A stretch of DNA of 64,000 nt from Acidobacteriota bacterium (GTDB lineage: Bacteria > Acidobacteriota > Vicinamibacteria > Fen-336): positions 1 through 64,000 of the forward strand of contig JAJDNS010000152.1 of assembly GCA_022340585.1 (NCBI GenBank), given 5' to 3'. How positions within the stretch are numbered: the first letter of the stretch is position 1; every line of letters begins with the position of its first letter. Of this stretch, positions 34,682-45,768 are shown piece after piece. The translations under genes were made by a program, and so were the position numbers. The notes beneath the pieces are model-generated. The model was not told the origin of the DNA, did not search any database, and saw only the letters and a list, made by a program, of their open reading frames with translations.

Positions 34682-35872
34682 TCAGTACACGAACTCGCGG
34701 ATGTCGTAGGTCGCGGTCCGCGGTGGAGAGGCGGGCTCGGTGGGATGGAAGGTGGCGAGGACGGCCTCGCGCTGGCGAGCGCATTCCTCCGGGCCCAGCG
34801 CCTGGAGGTCCGGGGCGCCCGCCGCGTGTCGGGCGTACTCGAGCGAGGGGTCGTCCACCAGCTCGGAGAAGTAGAGAAGGTCGCGGGGGCCGAGGCCCAT
34901 GCGGGTGAGGACGGCGGCGGTGTTCGTGGCGTGGGCCCGGGAGAATCGCTCGCCCCCGGCCCCGAGAAGAACGATGACTCCGACGTCGACGTCCGCCTCG
35001 TGGAGCGCCGTCACCAGTGCCACGGCGTCGTCCGGAGTGCCGGGCTTGCGGAGCCACGCCAGCAGGTCGGGGTCTCCGGTCTCGAGCCCGACGTACACGC
35101 GCCCGAGGCCGAGCTGGGCGCAGGCGCGCCACTCCCTCACCGACTTGCGCTGACCGGTCCAGGCGTCGACGAAGGAAGCGGTGGGGGCGTCGGGGAACTC
35201 CGCGGCGAGGATCTCCAGGAGCGGGAGCAGGTGGGGCGTGGCCAGGCACAGGGCGTTGGCGTCGCCGAGGAACAGGCCCCGGCGCAGGGCGATCGACTCG
35301 CCGAAGTAGCCGCGCAGGGCGGCCACGTGCGCGCGCAGCTCGTCGGGGGTCTTCCAGCGGAACGGCATGTCCCGGTAGAGGCGACAGAAGGTGCACGCGT
35401 TCCAGGAGCAGCCCTCGGTGAGCCGGACCACGAGGGACAGGTACTGGTCGGGGGGGAGGATGCCGACGGGGCCGGAAGCGTCCAGGAAGCGGGCGGCATC
35501 TTCGCCCAGGGCGGCCGCGTCCATGCTCACGATGCGCTCCAGGCGGTGGACAGCCTTCGGGGCGACGCTGGCTCCGAGGGCCAGCTCGGCCTCGTGGCGG
35601 GCCGCTTCCACGCTGACCGCGCCCTCCTCCGCCGACAGGCGTCGTCGGAGACGAGGGCCATCCGCGCTCGCCTCCCGCTTGTGGAGGAGGTGGCCGTTCA
35701 GGCCGCGACGGTAGGTGCCGTCCTCGCGGACGAGGGCGTAGGGGCGGCCCGAGAGGTCCCAGGACGAGACGAGGGTGTCGTCCACGGAGAGCACGGTGGT
35801 CGTGTCCCCGAGGAGAAGGGTGGCGCTGCGACCGTCGGGGAGCCGGAGGCGGAGGAGAGTGGCGTCCGGCAT
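34682..35872 (-). CDS. Radical SAM protein with CX4CX2C cluster motif
   Basis: A 396-residue protein. After an N-terminal domain of about 140 residues it has EGCSWNACTFCRLY, with four rather than three residues between the first two Cys (CX4CX2C), a variant found in a branch of HemN/Elp3-like radical SAM proteins. GLFLGDANALCL and GRVYVGLETGDPDLLAWLRKPGT are the glycine-rich and SAM-binding segments; LGAGGERFSRAHATNTAAVL lies near the end. No auxiliary cluster Cys set is visible. Substrate unknown. Confidence 0.88.
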   Translation of the reverse strand: MPDATLLRLRLPDGRSATLLLGDTTTVLSVDDTLVSSWDLSGRPYALVREDGTYRRGLNGHLLHKREASADGPRLRRRLSAEEGAVSVEAARHEAELALGASVAPKAVHRLERIVSMDAAALGEDAARFLDASGPVGILPPDQYLSLVVRLTEGCSWNACTFCRLYRDMPFRWKTPDELRAHVAALRGYFGESIALRRGLFLGDANALCLATPHLLPLLEILAAEFPDAPTASFVDAWTGQRKSVREWRACAQLGLGRVYVGLETGDPDLLAWLRKPGTPDDAVALVTALHEADVDVGVIVLLGAGGERFSRAHATNTAAVLTRMGLGPRDLLYFSELVDDPSLEYARHAAGAPDLQALGPEECARQREAVLATFHPTEPASPPRTATYDIREFVY

Positions 35873-36024
35873 GGGGCTAGTGTGGCGCGGTGTCGCCGGG
35901 GGTCAAGGGGGGAGGAGCACGGGCGGGGATGAGGGCGAGAGGGGGCCGGGGAGAGCGGGAACCGGGGGAGTGAAAACGGAGAAAGGAAGGCGCGGCCGCC
36001 GAAGGCTGCCGCGCGATCCTGAAA

Positions 36025-36061
36025 GTGGCCTGAGTGACGTCCCAGGGGGCACTCAGGCCAC
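36025..36061 (-). terminator. Terminator of the nifJ operon
   Basis: Perfect 12-bp stem, GTGGCCTGAGTG (36025-36036) and CACTCAGGCCAC (36050-36061), with a 13-nt loop, 5 bp after the minus-strand stop. On that strand the stem is followed by TTTC, so this is the best intrinsic terminator candidate in the window. Confidence 0.75.
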
Positions 36062-36066
36062 GAGAG

Positions 36067-37065
36067 TCAGTGCGACGTCCTCCAGCTCTGGAGCATGAGC
36101 ATGTAGTTGGCGCGCTCGTAGACGGCGGGGTCCGGGCAGGCCTCCAGGTTCATGCTGCCCTGCATCTGGCGGAGCGAGTGGTACTCGTGCTCCTCCAGCC
36201 ACTGGGTGAGCTCGCCCTTGAGGGTCGCCAGGTGCGAGGGGCCACGCTTGAGCAGGCAGGAGACGAGCTGCACCGCGTGGGCCCCGGTCATCACCGACTG
36301 CACCACGTCGAGCAGGGTGTGGACGCCGCCGCTGACCGCGAGGGACGCCTTCACCTTGGGGGACAGCAGGGCCAGCCAGGTGAGCCGAAGCGGCAGCTCG
36401 GCCGAGGTCGACAGGTGGATCTGCCGCCGAACCTGCAGCTCCTCGACGTCGATGTCGGGCTGGTAGAAGCGGTTGAAGAGAACCATGCCGTCGGCCCCGG
36501 CCTCGTCGAGCTGGCTGGTGAACTGGGCGAGGGACGTGTAGTACGGCGACAGCTTCACCGCCACCGGGATCCGGACCGCCCCGCGAACCTCCTTCACCAT
36601 CTTCACGGTGCGCTCCTCGAGGGACTCCGCAGACTCCGCCGGGTCGCTGCCGAGGAAATAGACGTTGAGTTCGAGGGCGTCGGCCCCGGCCTGCTCGATG
36701 AGCCGCGCGTAGTCCAGCCAGCCGCCGTGAGTGAAGCCGTTCAGCGAGCCGATCACCGGCACCGACACCGCCTGTTTCACCTTGCGGACGTGCTCGAGAT
36801 ACTCCTCCGGTCCGAGGGCGAAGGCCTCGGGGCTGGGGAAGTAGGTGAGCGCTTCGGCAAAGGACTGGCCATGGGACTCGGTGTGGACGAAGGTCGCGAC
36901 CTGCTCCCGGGAGATCTGCTCCTCGAAGAGCGAGTGCATCACGATTGCGGAGGCCCCCGCGTCCTCGAGCCGGCGGACGTTGTCGATGTCGTCCACCATC
37001 GGGGAGGCCCCGGGCATGAGGGGGTGGGGCAGCTTCAGGCCGAGGTATGTCGTGCTGAGGTCCAT
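36067..37065 (-). CDS. Dihydroorotate-dehydrogenase-like flavoprotein
   Basis: A 332-residue (beta/alpha)8 protein resembling PyrD: MDLSTTYLGLKLPHPLMPGAS, VIGSLNGFTHGGWLDYARLIEQAGADALELNVYF, PVAVKLSPYYTSLAQF, and SGGVHTLLDVVQSVMTGAHAVQLVSCLL for FMN phosphate binding. It differs from true PyrD in the substrate region and lacks the usual NK and CPN motifs, so it is better called PyrD-like. It starts 12 bp after nifJ with GGGAGGAG upstream, so they are co-expressed; the same pair is common in anaerobe-derived genomes. Its reaction is unproven; an electron-transfer or branched redox role linked to NifJ is possible. Confidence 0.88.
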   Translation of the reverse strand: MDLSTTYLGLKLPHPLMPGASPMVDDIDNVRRLEDAGASAIVMHSLFEEQISREQVATFVHTESHGQSFAEALTYFPSPEAFALGPEEYLEHVRKVKQAVSVPVIGSLNGFTHGGWLDYARLIEQAGADALELNVYFLGSDPAESAESLEERTVKMVKEVRGAVRIPVAVKLSPYYTSLAQFTSQLDEAGADGMVLFNRFYQPDIDVEELQVRRQIHLSTSAELPLRLTWLALLSPKVKASLAVSGGVHTLLDVVQSVMTGAHAVQLVSCLLKRGPSHLATLKGELTQWLEEHEYHSLRQMQGSMNLEACPDPAVYERANYMLMLQSWRTSH

Positions 37066-37077
37066 TGACTCCTCCCT

Positions 37078-40000
37078 TTACTTCTTGACCGGAGCCGGAG
37101 CCGCGGCCTCGGACTCTTCATCCTGGAACTGGGGAACGGTGAGGTTGGCGAGCTGCTGGTAGATGGCGACCCGCTGCTTCGCCTGCTTCTCGGCCATGAG
37201 CGAGAGCCTCTTGAAGCGCACCGGGTCGAGCTTCTCGACCATCCGGAACCGCGTCTCATTGCGCATGTACTCCCTGGCCGAGATCTTGGCCGGGCCGGAG
37301 TCGAGGGCGAGAGGAGGCTGGCCCTCCCGGACCCGACGAGGATCGAAGCGGTAGAGCGGCCACACGCCCGAGTTGACGGCCAGCTTCTGCTGCTCGGCGC
37401 CGTAGGCCATGTCGTAGCCGTGGGCGATGCAGTGGCTGTAGGCGATGATCAGCGAGGGGCCGTCGTAGCTCTCCGCTTCCTGGAACGCCTTCACCGTCTG
37501 CACGTCCTTGGCCCCGAAGGCCACCCGGGCCACGTATACGTGCCCGTAGGCCATGGCCATCATGCCGATGTCCTTCTTGCCGGTCTCCTTGCCGGCCGAG
37601 GCGAACTTGGCCGAGGCCCCGACCGGGGTGGCCTTGGAGGCCTGGCCGCCGGTGTTGGAGTAGACCTCGGTGTCGAGGATCAGGACGTTCACGTCGCGCG
37701 GCATGCTCAGGACGTGGTCGAGGCCGCCGTAGCCGATGTCGTAGGCCCAGCCGTCGCCGCCGACGATCCAGACGTTCTTCTTGACGAAGTAGTCGGCGAT
37801 CTGGGCGAGGCGGGTGGCCTCGCCGCCCTTGATGCCCTTGAGCGTCTCCCGCAGCTTCGCGACCCGCTCTCGCTGGGCGGCGATGCCGGACTCGGTGGAC
37901 TGATCGGCCTCGAGGAGCTCCTTCACGAGGTTGTCGCCGAGCTTGCCGTTCAGGGTGGTGACGAGACCGGTCGCCTGCTCCTTGAGCTGGTCGACGGCCA
38001 GCCGCATGCCGAGCCCGAACTCCGCGTTGTCCTCGAAGAGGGAGTTCGACCAGGCCGGCCCGCGCCCGCTGGAGTCGGTGGTGTACGGGGTGGTCGGCAG
38101 GTTCCCGCCGTAGATCGACGAGCACCCGGTGGCGTTGGCCACCAGCATGCGATCGCCGTACAGCTGGGTCATCAGCTTGACGTACGGAGTCTCGCCGCAA
38201 CCCGAGCAGGCGCCGGAGTACTCGAAGAGCGGGGTGAGGAACTGCGAGCCCTTGAGGTCCATCTTGACCTCGGTGCGGTCGGGCTCGGGCAGGCCGAGGA
38301 AGAACTTGTAGTTCTCCGCCTCCGGCTCCCGCAGGGGCGTCATCGGCGCCATGTCGATGGCCTTGTGCTTCGGGTTCGCCTTGTCCTTGGCCGGGCAGAT
38401 CATGACGCACAGCTGGCAGCCCGTGCAGTCCTCGGGCGCGACCTGGATGGTGTACTTGTGGCCTGGGTACTCCCGGCCCCGGTAGTCCGTGGACTTGAAG
38501 GTCTCGGGGGCGCCCTTCAGGCCCTTGGGGTCGTAGACCTGGGCGCGGATGGCGGCGTGGGGACAGACGAACGCACACTTGTTGCACTGGATGCAGATCT
38601 TGTCGTCCCACACCGGGATCTCGAGGGCGATGGCGCGCTTCTCCCACTGGGTGGTGCCGGTGGGCCACGTCCCGTCCACGGGGAAGGCGGAGACGGGCAG
38701 CGAGTCGCCCTTGCCCTCGATCATCACCGCGGTGACCTTCTGGACGAAGTCCGGGGCCTCCCTGGGCACGGTCAGGTGAGCTTCGGTACTGCCCGAGGGC
38801 TTGCCCGCGGGGATCTCGTGCATGTTCTCGAGGGCGGCGTCGACCGAGGCGAAGTTGCGCTTCACGACCTCCGCGCCCTTCTTGCCGTAGGTCTTCTCGA
38901 TGGCCTTCTTGATCTGGGCGATCGCCTCGTCGCGAGGCAGAACGCCGGAGATGGCGAAGAAGCAGGTCTGCATGATCGAGTTGATGCGCCCGCCCATTCC
39001 GGTCTCGCCCGCGACCTTGTAGGCGTCGATGGCGTAGACCCTGAGCTTCTTGTCGACGATCTGCTCCTGCACCGACCGCGGCAGGTTCTTCCAAACCTCG
39101 TCCTTGGCGTAGGGGGCATTCAGGAGAAGGGTACCGCCGTCGACGCAGTAGTCGAGGACGTCGTAGCGACCGAGGAAGCCGAACTGGTGGCAGGCCACGA
39201 AGCTGGCCTTCTCGATGAGGTAGGTGGAGCGGATCGGGCCAGGCCCGAAGCGCAGGTGGGAGATCGTGATGGCCCCGGACTTCTTGGAGTCGTACACGAA
39301 GTAGCCCTGGGCGTCGTTGTCGGTCTCCTCGCCGATGATCTTGATGGAGTTCTTGTTGGCGCCCACCGTGCCGTCGGCGCCGAGGCCGAAGAACACGGCT
39401 CGAACCCGGTCATCGGACTCGATGTCGAAGTCGTCGTCCACGGGCAGCGAGGTGTGGGTGACGTCGTCCACGATCCCCACGGTGAAGTGGTTCCGGGGAC
39501 CCTCGCGTCGGACGAGATCGTCCAGGACTGCCTTCACGTGGGAGGGAGCGAACTCCTTGGAGCTCAGGCCGTAGCGGCCACCGACGACCATGGGGTCGAC
39601 GGCCAGATTGCTCACCCCCGTCTCCCGGGCCTCGCGGAGCGCGGTGACCACGTCGAGGTAGAGCGGCTCGCCGACAGCGCCCGGCTCCTTGGTGCGGTCG
39701 AGGACCGCGACGGCGCGGACGGTGCTCGGGAGCGCCGCCGCGAAGTGCTTGACCGAGAACGGACGGTACAGGCGGACCTTGATGATCCCGACCTTCTCGC
39801 CCTGGGCCACCAGGTGCTCGACGGTCTCGTGGGCGGTCTCGGCCCCGGAGCCCATGAGCACGATGACGCGCTCGGCCTCGGGGTGGCCGACGTAGTCGAA
39901 CAGCCTGTATTCGCGACCGGTGCGCTCGCCGAACCGGGCCATGGACTTCTCGACGATCCCGGGGCACGCGTCGTAGAAGCCGTTGCAGGCCTCACGAGCC

Positions 40001-40683
40001 TGGAAGAAGGCATCGGGGTTCTGGGCGGTGCCGCGGAGGACGGGAGTCTCGGGGTTGAGGGCTCGCGCCTGGTGGGTGCGAACGAGCTCGTCGGGCAGCA
40101 TGAAGCGGAGGTCGTCGTCGGTGAGCTCCTCGATCTTCCGGACCTCGTGCGAGGTGCGGAAGCCGTCGAAGAAGTGGAGGAATGGCACCCGCGACTCGAG
40201 CGACGCGGCGGTCGAGATCAGCGCGAGGTCGTGGGCTTCCTGCACCGAGCCCGAGGCCATCAGGCCAAAGCCGATCTGGCGGCAGGCCATCACGTCGGAG
40301 TGGTCGCCGAAGATCGACAGGGCGTGGGTGGAGACCGTGCGCGCCGCCACGTGCATCGTGAAGGCGGTCAGCTCTCCCGCGATCTTGTACATGTTGGGGA
40401 TCATGAGGAGCAGGCCCTGCGACGCCGTGAAGGTCGTCGTCAGTGCGCCGCCCTGCAGCGCCCCGTGCACGGCGCCAGCGGCACCGCCTTCCGATTGCAT
40501 CTCGATGACGTCGGGCACGACGCCCCAGATGTTCTTCTGGCCCCGCGCCGACCACTCGTCCGAGAACTCGCCCATGGGTGAGGACGGCGTGATCGGGTAG
40601 ATCGCGATCACCTCGCTCACGCGGTGCGCGACCGAGGCGGCCGCCTCGTTCCCGTCCACCGCGATCATCTTCCTGGTCGCCAT
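37078..40683 (-). CDS. nifJ: Pyruvate:ferredoxin (flavodoxin) oxidoreductase NifJ
   Basis: A 1201-residue single-chain enzyme that converts pyruvate and CoA to acetyl-CoA and CO2 and reduces ferredoxin or flavodoxin. Domains in order: pyruvate-binding (IYPITPSSPMGEFSDEW), gamma domain, a two-cluster ferredoxin domain (CIQCNKCAFVCP and CTGCQLCVMICP), and the TPP domain (GDGWAYDIGYGGLDHVLS and TEVYSNTGGQASKATP). Cys residues for the proximal cluster lie in SGACSGCGETPYVK and ATGCSSIYGG. Length is full. GGAGGTAA precedes the ATG. Oxygen-sensitive chemistry suggests an anaerobic or facultative life style. A response regulator gene is divergent. Confidence 0.97.
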   Translation of the reverse strand: MATRKMIAVDGNEAAASVAHRVSEVIAIYPITPSSPMGEFSDEWSARGQKNIWGVVPDVIEMQSEGGAAGAVHGALQGGALTTTFTASQGLLLMIPNMYKIAGELTAFTMHVAARTVSTHALSIFGDHSDVMACRQIGFGLMASGSVQEAHDLALISTAASLESRVPFLHFFDGFRTSHEVRKIEELTDDDLRFMLPDELVRTHQARALNPETPVLRGTAQNPDAFFQAREACNGFYDACPGIVEKSMARFGERTGREYRLFDYVGHPEAERVIVLMGSGAETAHETVEHLVAQGEKVGIIKVRLYRPFSVKHFAAALPSTVRAVAVLDRTKEPGAVGEPLYLDVVTALREARETGVSNLAVDPMVVGGRYGLSSKEFAPSHVKAVLDDLVRREGPRNHFTVGIVDDVTHTSLPVDDDFDIESDDRVRAVFFGLGADGTVGANKNSIKIIGEETDNDAQGYFVYDSKKSGAITISHLRFGPGPIRSTYLIEKASFVACHQFGFLGRYDVLDYCVDGGTLLLNAPYAKDEVWKNLPRSVQEQIVDKKLRVYAIDAYKVAGETGMGGRINSIMQTCFFAISGVLPRDEAIAQIKKAIEKTYGKKGAEVVKRNFASVDAALENMHEIPAGKPSGSTEAHLTVPREAPDFVQKVTAVMIEGKGDSLPVSAFPVDGTWPTGTTQWEKRAIALEIPVWDDKICIQCNKCAFVCPHAAIRAQVYDPKGLKGAPETFKSTDYRGREYPGHKYTIQVAPEDCTGCQLCVMICPAKDKANPKHKAIDMAPMTPLREPEAENYKFFLGLPEPDRTEVKMDLKGSQFLTPLFEYSGACSGCGETPYVKLMTQLYGDRMLVANATGCSSIYGGNLPTTPYTTDSSGRGPAWSNSLFEDNAEFGLGMRLAVDQLKEQATGLVTTLNGKLGDNLVKELLEADQSTESGIAAQRERVAKLRETLKGIKGGEATRLAQIADYFVKKNVWIVGGDGWAYDIGYGGLDHVLSMPRDVNVLILDTEVYSNTGGQASKATPVGASAKFASAGKETGKKDIGMMAMAYGHVYVARVAFGAKDVQTVKAFQEAESYDGPSLIIAYSHCIAHGYDMAYGAEQQKLAVNSGVWPLYRFDPRRVREGQPPLALDSGPAKISAREYMRNETRFRMVEKLDPVRFKRLSLMAEKQAKQRVAIYQQLANLTVPQFQDEESEAAAPAPVKK

Positions 40684-40895
40684 TCAGTTACCTCCGCAGT
40701 ATCCGATGATGTCGGGGAACGCTCTGCACGATGCGGGCCAACGCGGCCGGGAGGGGTTAGACCCTGCAGAACCCGGTTTCGCCGCAAGGATTGCGGGGAA
40801 GGGAGCTCAAGCGTGATTTCTTGCGGCGCAGCCAGCCGACAGGTCCCGCAAAGGCCCACCGGGGCCGGTACGCTGATTGCATTCTCCCAGGCGCC

Positions 40896-41270
40896 ATGGC
40901 CGTCGCTGCCCCCACCAAGGTGACCCACCGCCGGCGGATCCTCGTCGTCGACGACGATCCCCGCTCGCGGAGGGCCGTCGCGCGGCTGCTGGCCGAGGAG
41001 GGCTACGAGGCGACCGAGGCCGCCGACGGCGAGGAGGCCTCGGGGCTGCTCTCGTCCTGGGGGCCCGATCTGGTGCTCACCGACCTCGACATGCCCCGGC
41101 TCGACGGTCGGGGACTGGTCCAGCGGGTGCGCCGCCTGCGGCCCGGCACGCCCGTCGTGGTGCTCTCCGCACGCAGCGACCTGGACCCGGGCACCACCGA
41201 GGGCTTCTTCCTCAAGCCTGTTCGCCTCGAGAGCCTGCTGGCCCGGATTCGAGACCTCGTCGGGACGTAG
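40896..41270 (+). CDS. Stand-alone response regulator receiver protein
   Basis: A 124-residue receiver domain with no output domain. ILVVDDDPRSRRA has the acidic pair, the phospho-acceptor Asp lies in LVLTDLDMPRLDG, the switch Ser in VVVLSARSD and the Lys in FFLKPVRLE. It may relay a phosphate like CheY/Spo0F, or its kinase may lie outside the window. The start ATG 40896 gives a short basic leader. It lies about 100 bp before a thioredoxin-like gene. Confidence 0.88.
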   Translation: MAVAAPTKVTHRRRILVVDDDPRSRRAVARLLAEEGYEATEAADGEEASGLLSSWGPDLVLTDLDMPRLDGRGLVQRVRRLRPGTPVVVLSARSDLDPGTTEGFFLKPVRLESLLARIRDLVGT

Positions 41271-41366
41271 TCGTCCTGGCTCGGGCGGGGCGTCCGTTTT
41301 CTGTGGCGCCAGGACCCACCTGGGACTACATTGTGTTATTGGGGACCTCAGCCTCAGGGGGTGAGC

Positions 41367-41828
41367 ATGAGAGCCGCGCTCGACACTCCCATCCGCACCA
41401 CGGCCGCCGTGATCGACGAGATCCTGGCGACGGGCTACCCGGCGTTGATTGTCTTCGAGACGCCCGGGTGCGAGCCGTGCCAGTTGCTGCGGCCGGTCCT
41501 CGACACCCTGGCTTGCGAGTACCAGGGCCGTGTCCTCGTCCTGCGGGTCCCCGACGCCTCGGAGGGGTGGCTGGCGGCGCGCTACCACCTGTCCTTCGTG
41601 CCGACGCTTCTCTTCTGCCGCGACGCCGGCGAGCATGCCCGCATCAAGGGTAACCCGGGAAGGGCCGCCCTCCGGGCCCACCTCGAGTACCTGCTGTCCG
41701 GGAACGACCGGCCAGACCCGGCCGAGGGCCCCCGCCACACTCTCGAAGCCCGCTTCGGAGCCCCGGCCCCCCACGGGGCCTGGCAGCCCTGTGCTCTCCT
41801 CGGGGCGGGGAGCCTCACGGCGCACTGA
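41367..41828 (+). CDS. Thioredoxin-fold protein with CEPC active site
   Basis: A 153-residue protein. Residues about 28-110 have the thioredoxin fold: ALIVFETPGCEPCQLLRPVLDTL (CXXC as CEPC, an acidic variant of CGPC), and a cis-Pro in FVPTLLFCRD. A long C-terminal tail (about 110-153; rich in Pro, Ala, Gly, with one Cys) is not part of the fold. No signal peptide, so cytoplasmic. AGGGGG before the ATG supports the start. Confidence 0.85.
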   Translation: MRAALDTPIRTTAAVIDEILATGYPALIVFETPGCEPCQLLRPVLDTLACEYQGRVLVLRVPDASEGWLAARYHLSFVPTLLFCRDAGEHARIKGNPGRAALRAHLEYLLSGNDRPDPAEGPRHTLEARFGAPAPHGAWQPCALLGAGSLTAH

Positions 41829-41842
41829 GGGCCAGCGGAAGC

Positions 41843-41896
41843 GGTCAGGTCCTGCATCTTGCGTGGCGATGCCCAGGTATGGACCGCACGCAGGAC
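41843..41896. repeat. REP-like palindromic repeat, family A, copy 3
   Basis: GGTCAGGTCCTGCATCTTGC shares the family A left end; the GTCCTGC arm (41849-41855) pairs with GCAGGAC (41890-41896). The right-end GACCTGACCCC is missing, so this copy is partial. It lies between convergent genes. Confidence 0.55.
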
Positions 41897-41928
41897 GAAC
41901 AAGGCCTCTCCCGGCTCTCGGGGACGTC

Positions 41929-43337
<1,409 letters not shown>

Positions 43338-43341
<4 letters not shown>

Positions 43342-45233
43342 GACTCCTCTCCTGCGGCCTGCGGATCCGGCCGCTCCACCGGGAGGCTGACCGTGATGGC
43401 GGTGCCCTCCCCGGGCCCGTTGACGGCGGCAATCTCGCCGCCGTGCTCGAGGACGATCTGCTGGGCGATGCTCAGGCCCAGCCCCGTGCCGTGCGCCTTC
43501 GTGGTGACGAAGAGCTGGAAGACGTCGAGGCCCTCCGGCAGCCCCGGGCCGTTGTCCCGCACCGCGATGAGGGCGCGCCCGTCCACGAGGCCGCTCTCCA
43601 CCACCACCTCGCCTCCTCCGGCGAGGGCCTCGATGGCGTTCTGGACCAGGTTGATGACCACCTGCTTGATCTTCTCCGGGTCCACCCGCAGGTCGGGGAC
43701 CTTCTCCCCGACGTGCTCTCGTCTGAGCCTGACGCCCGCGGCGGTGGCCTCCGGCCGCAGGAGGCGCATCACCTCGTCGAGAAGGGCGGCGAGGCTCGTC
43801 GGCCGGTACTGCACCCGGTTGCTCCGGGAGAACTGCAGGAAGTCACCCACGAGGTTGTCGAGGCGGGCGACCTCCTCGCGGATGACGCTCGCCAGCTCCT
43901 TGATCTCCCCCGCCAGCTCCTCCGGGAGGGGGGCCACCCGCCGCTTGAGGATGGACAGCTGAAGCGCGATGGAGTTGAGGGGGTTGCGCACCTCGTGGGC
44001 GAGTCCGGAGGCGAAGGTCCCCACCACCGCCATCTTCTCGTTCTGGATGATGCGGGCCTGCGCCTCATTCAGCTCACGGTAGGCGCGCCGCGCGTTGTCG
44101 TACAGCCGTGCGTTCTCCAGGGTGACCGAGGCCTGGGAGGCGAGCGCCTCCGCGAGCTCCACCTGGTCGTCGGTCCATCGGCTCGGGGACGCGGAGGTGA
44201 GGACGAGAAGGCCCAGGCTGGTGCGGCGCGCCACGAGGGGCAGGATGACACCCGAGGCCCCTGCCCAGCGCCGGGCGAGATCCTTGTTGACGCGGTCGTC
44301 CTGGGCCCAGTCCTCCACCGCGAAGTGTCTCTGCTCCTCGAGGGCCCGCCGGTGAAGGCTCCCGCCGAGGGCGGTCAGGTCGAGGGTCTGCCCCTCCTTC
44401 AGCTCCGGGTGTGGGAGTCCCGCGACATGGGCCACGGTGAGACTGCGGGGGTCGGAGCCGAGGAGGATGTGGACCCGGTCCACGTGCAGGACGTCGAGGG
44501 CGGTTCGGCCCACGGCGGCGAGGACCGCCTCGGGGTCGAGGGACTCTCCGATCCCCTTGTTGAGGGCGGCGAGGGCCCGGGCTTCCTGGTTGCGGAGTCG
44601 CTGGGCGTTGAGATGGCGGGCTCCCTCGACCGCCAGGCACACCTGGCGACCCACCGTCTGGAGGAAGCGGAGCTCCTCGTCGGAGAAGACCTCGCCGGGC
44701 AGGGCGGCGACGTTCAGGACACCCTCGCTCGGACCGTCGAAGACCAGGGGGATGCAGGCGTGCGCCACCGGCTGTTCGAGGCCCTTCCCGATCGTGGGCA
44801 TGCGAGGGCAATCGGTGGTATTGCCGGCGACCACGCCCTGGCCGGAAGAGAACACCTGCGTGCACAGGCACTCGCCGAGCCCCCGGGCCTCGACCGCGTC
44901 GAGATAGGCGGGAGCGACCCCCCGGTGGGCAGCGAGGCGCAATGGCCCGTCCTTCCTGTCTCCCAGGAAGATCCACGCGGTCCTGAGGCCGAGGCCGTCG
45001 ATGAGGCTGTCGAGCGTGTGGTCGAGGATCGACTGGACGTCCTCCTGGCCGTGCAGGCGCGCCGCGATGTCGGCCAGGATCGCGAGCTCCCGCCGCCGAG
45101 CCGCGACCTCGAGCTGGAGGGAATGAACGTCGGCCAGCCTTCTCGAGGGGGAGCCCGAGGGAAGGTGGGCGGCCCTGCGAGAGCCGGGCGGTGATCTCCT
45201 CGGCAAATCCTTCGCCATCGATGGGACCATCAT
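43338..45233 (-). CDS. GAF-domain sensor histidine kinase
   Basis: A 631-residue soluble kinase with no transmembrane helix. Two GAF-type domains (about 45-200 and 215-375; the first contains GECLCTQVFSSGQGVVAGNT and CPRMPTIG with several Cys that could bind a cofactor) precede the dimerisation helix with H413 in LAHEVRNPLNS and an HATPase domain (VINLVQNAIEAL, VRDNGPGLP, TGLGLSIAQQIV). It pairs with the NtrC-type regulator through a 4-bp overlap. ATG at 45233 was chosen; reading further upstream enters the promoter and coding region of the divergent gene. A redox or gas signal is plausible but unproven. Confidence 0.93.
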
Positions 45234-45388
45234 GCCACAAACTCCACATCCGGGCCGAGTTGCCTCACTGGGCTTCCTCCACTCACCTCCGCACTCGCTG
45301 CGCATGGTGTCCGAAGGATGCGCAACTCCAACGCCCAGGCGCGGCTTTTGCGTTGTTCGCCCCGGTGGGCAGGAAGGGATGGGCACCG

Positions 45389-45417
45389 TTGCCGCCGGCC
45401 TCCGTCGGGGGTACAGT
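45389..45417 (+). promoter_or_regulatory. Promoter of the SEC-C protein gene
   Basis: TTGCCG (45389-45394), 17-bp spacer, TACAGT (45412-45417). The start of transcription would be near 45424, just before the GGAGG ribosome site at 45426-45430. Confidence 0.55.
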
Positions 45418-45438
45418 GGGCCTACGGAGGCGAGAAGC

Positions 45439-45768
45439 GTGACACCTACCACAGGTCCCCAGGTCGGCCGCAACGAGCGATGTCCGTGTGGGTCCGGACG
45501 AAAGTACAAGCAGTGCTGCCTCGGCAAGGACGAGGAGAAGGCGCGAAAGGCTCGCGCGAAGGAGGCCGAGAAGGCGGCCAAAGAGGCCGAGAAGGCCCGC
45601 GAGGCCGCTGAGAAGTCGGGCGAGAAGGAGGAGGCCTCTCCCGCGGCCGAGGCCCCCGTCCAGCCCCGGGGCTACAAGCCGCAGACGCATCAGCCCTGGA
45701 AGAAGTCGGCGACGAACACCCACGCGTTCCAACGCATGACCACGCCGCGCAAGGTCGGTGGGAGCTAG
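45439..45768 (+). CDS. SEC-C zinc-motif protein with charged helical tail
   Basis: A 109-residue protein. At the N-terminus GRNERCPCGSGRKYKQCC is a complete SEC-C zinc-binding motif, as at the end of SecA. It is followed by a very charged Lys/Glu/Ala helix (about 32-70) likely to form a coiled coil, and a basic tail (about 80-109). The GTG at 45439 has GGAGG 8 nt upstream and a promoter ahead. Stand-alone SEC-C proteins are common but little studied; binding to SecA partners, ribosomes or nucleic acid is possible. Confidence 0.85.
   Translation: MTPTTGPQVGRNERCPCGSGRKYKQCCLGKDEEKARKARAKEAEKAAKEAEKAREAAEKSGEKEEASPAAEAPVQPRGYKPQTHQPWKKSATNTHAFQRMTTPRKVGGS

Noticed and set aside
37420-40581. 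1053-codon plus-strand frame opposite nifJ
   Set aside because: nifJ has complete motifs along its whole length, so this is an antisense shadow.
45234-45581. N-terminal extension of the sensor histidine kinase
   Set aside because: It would run through the divergent SEC-C promoter and coding region; the residues look like antisense translation.
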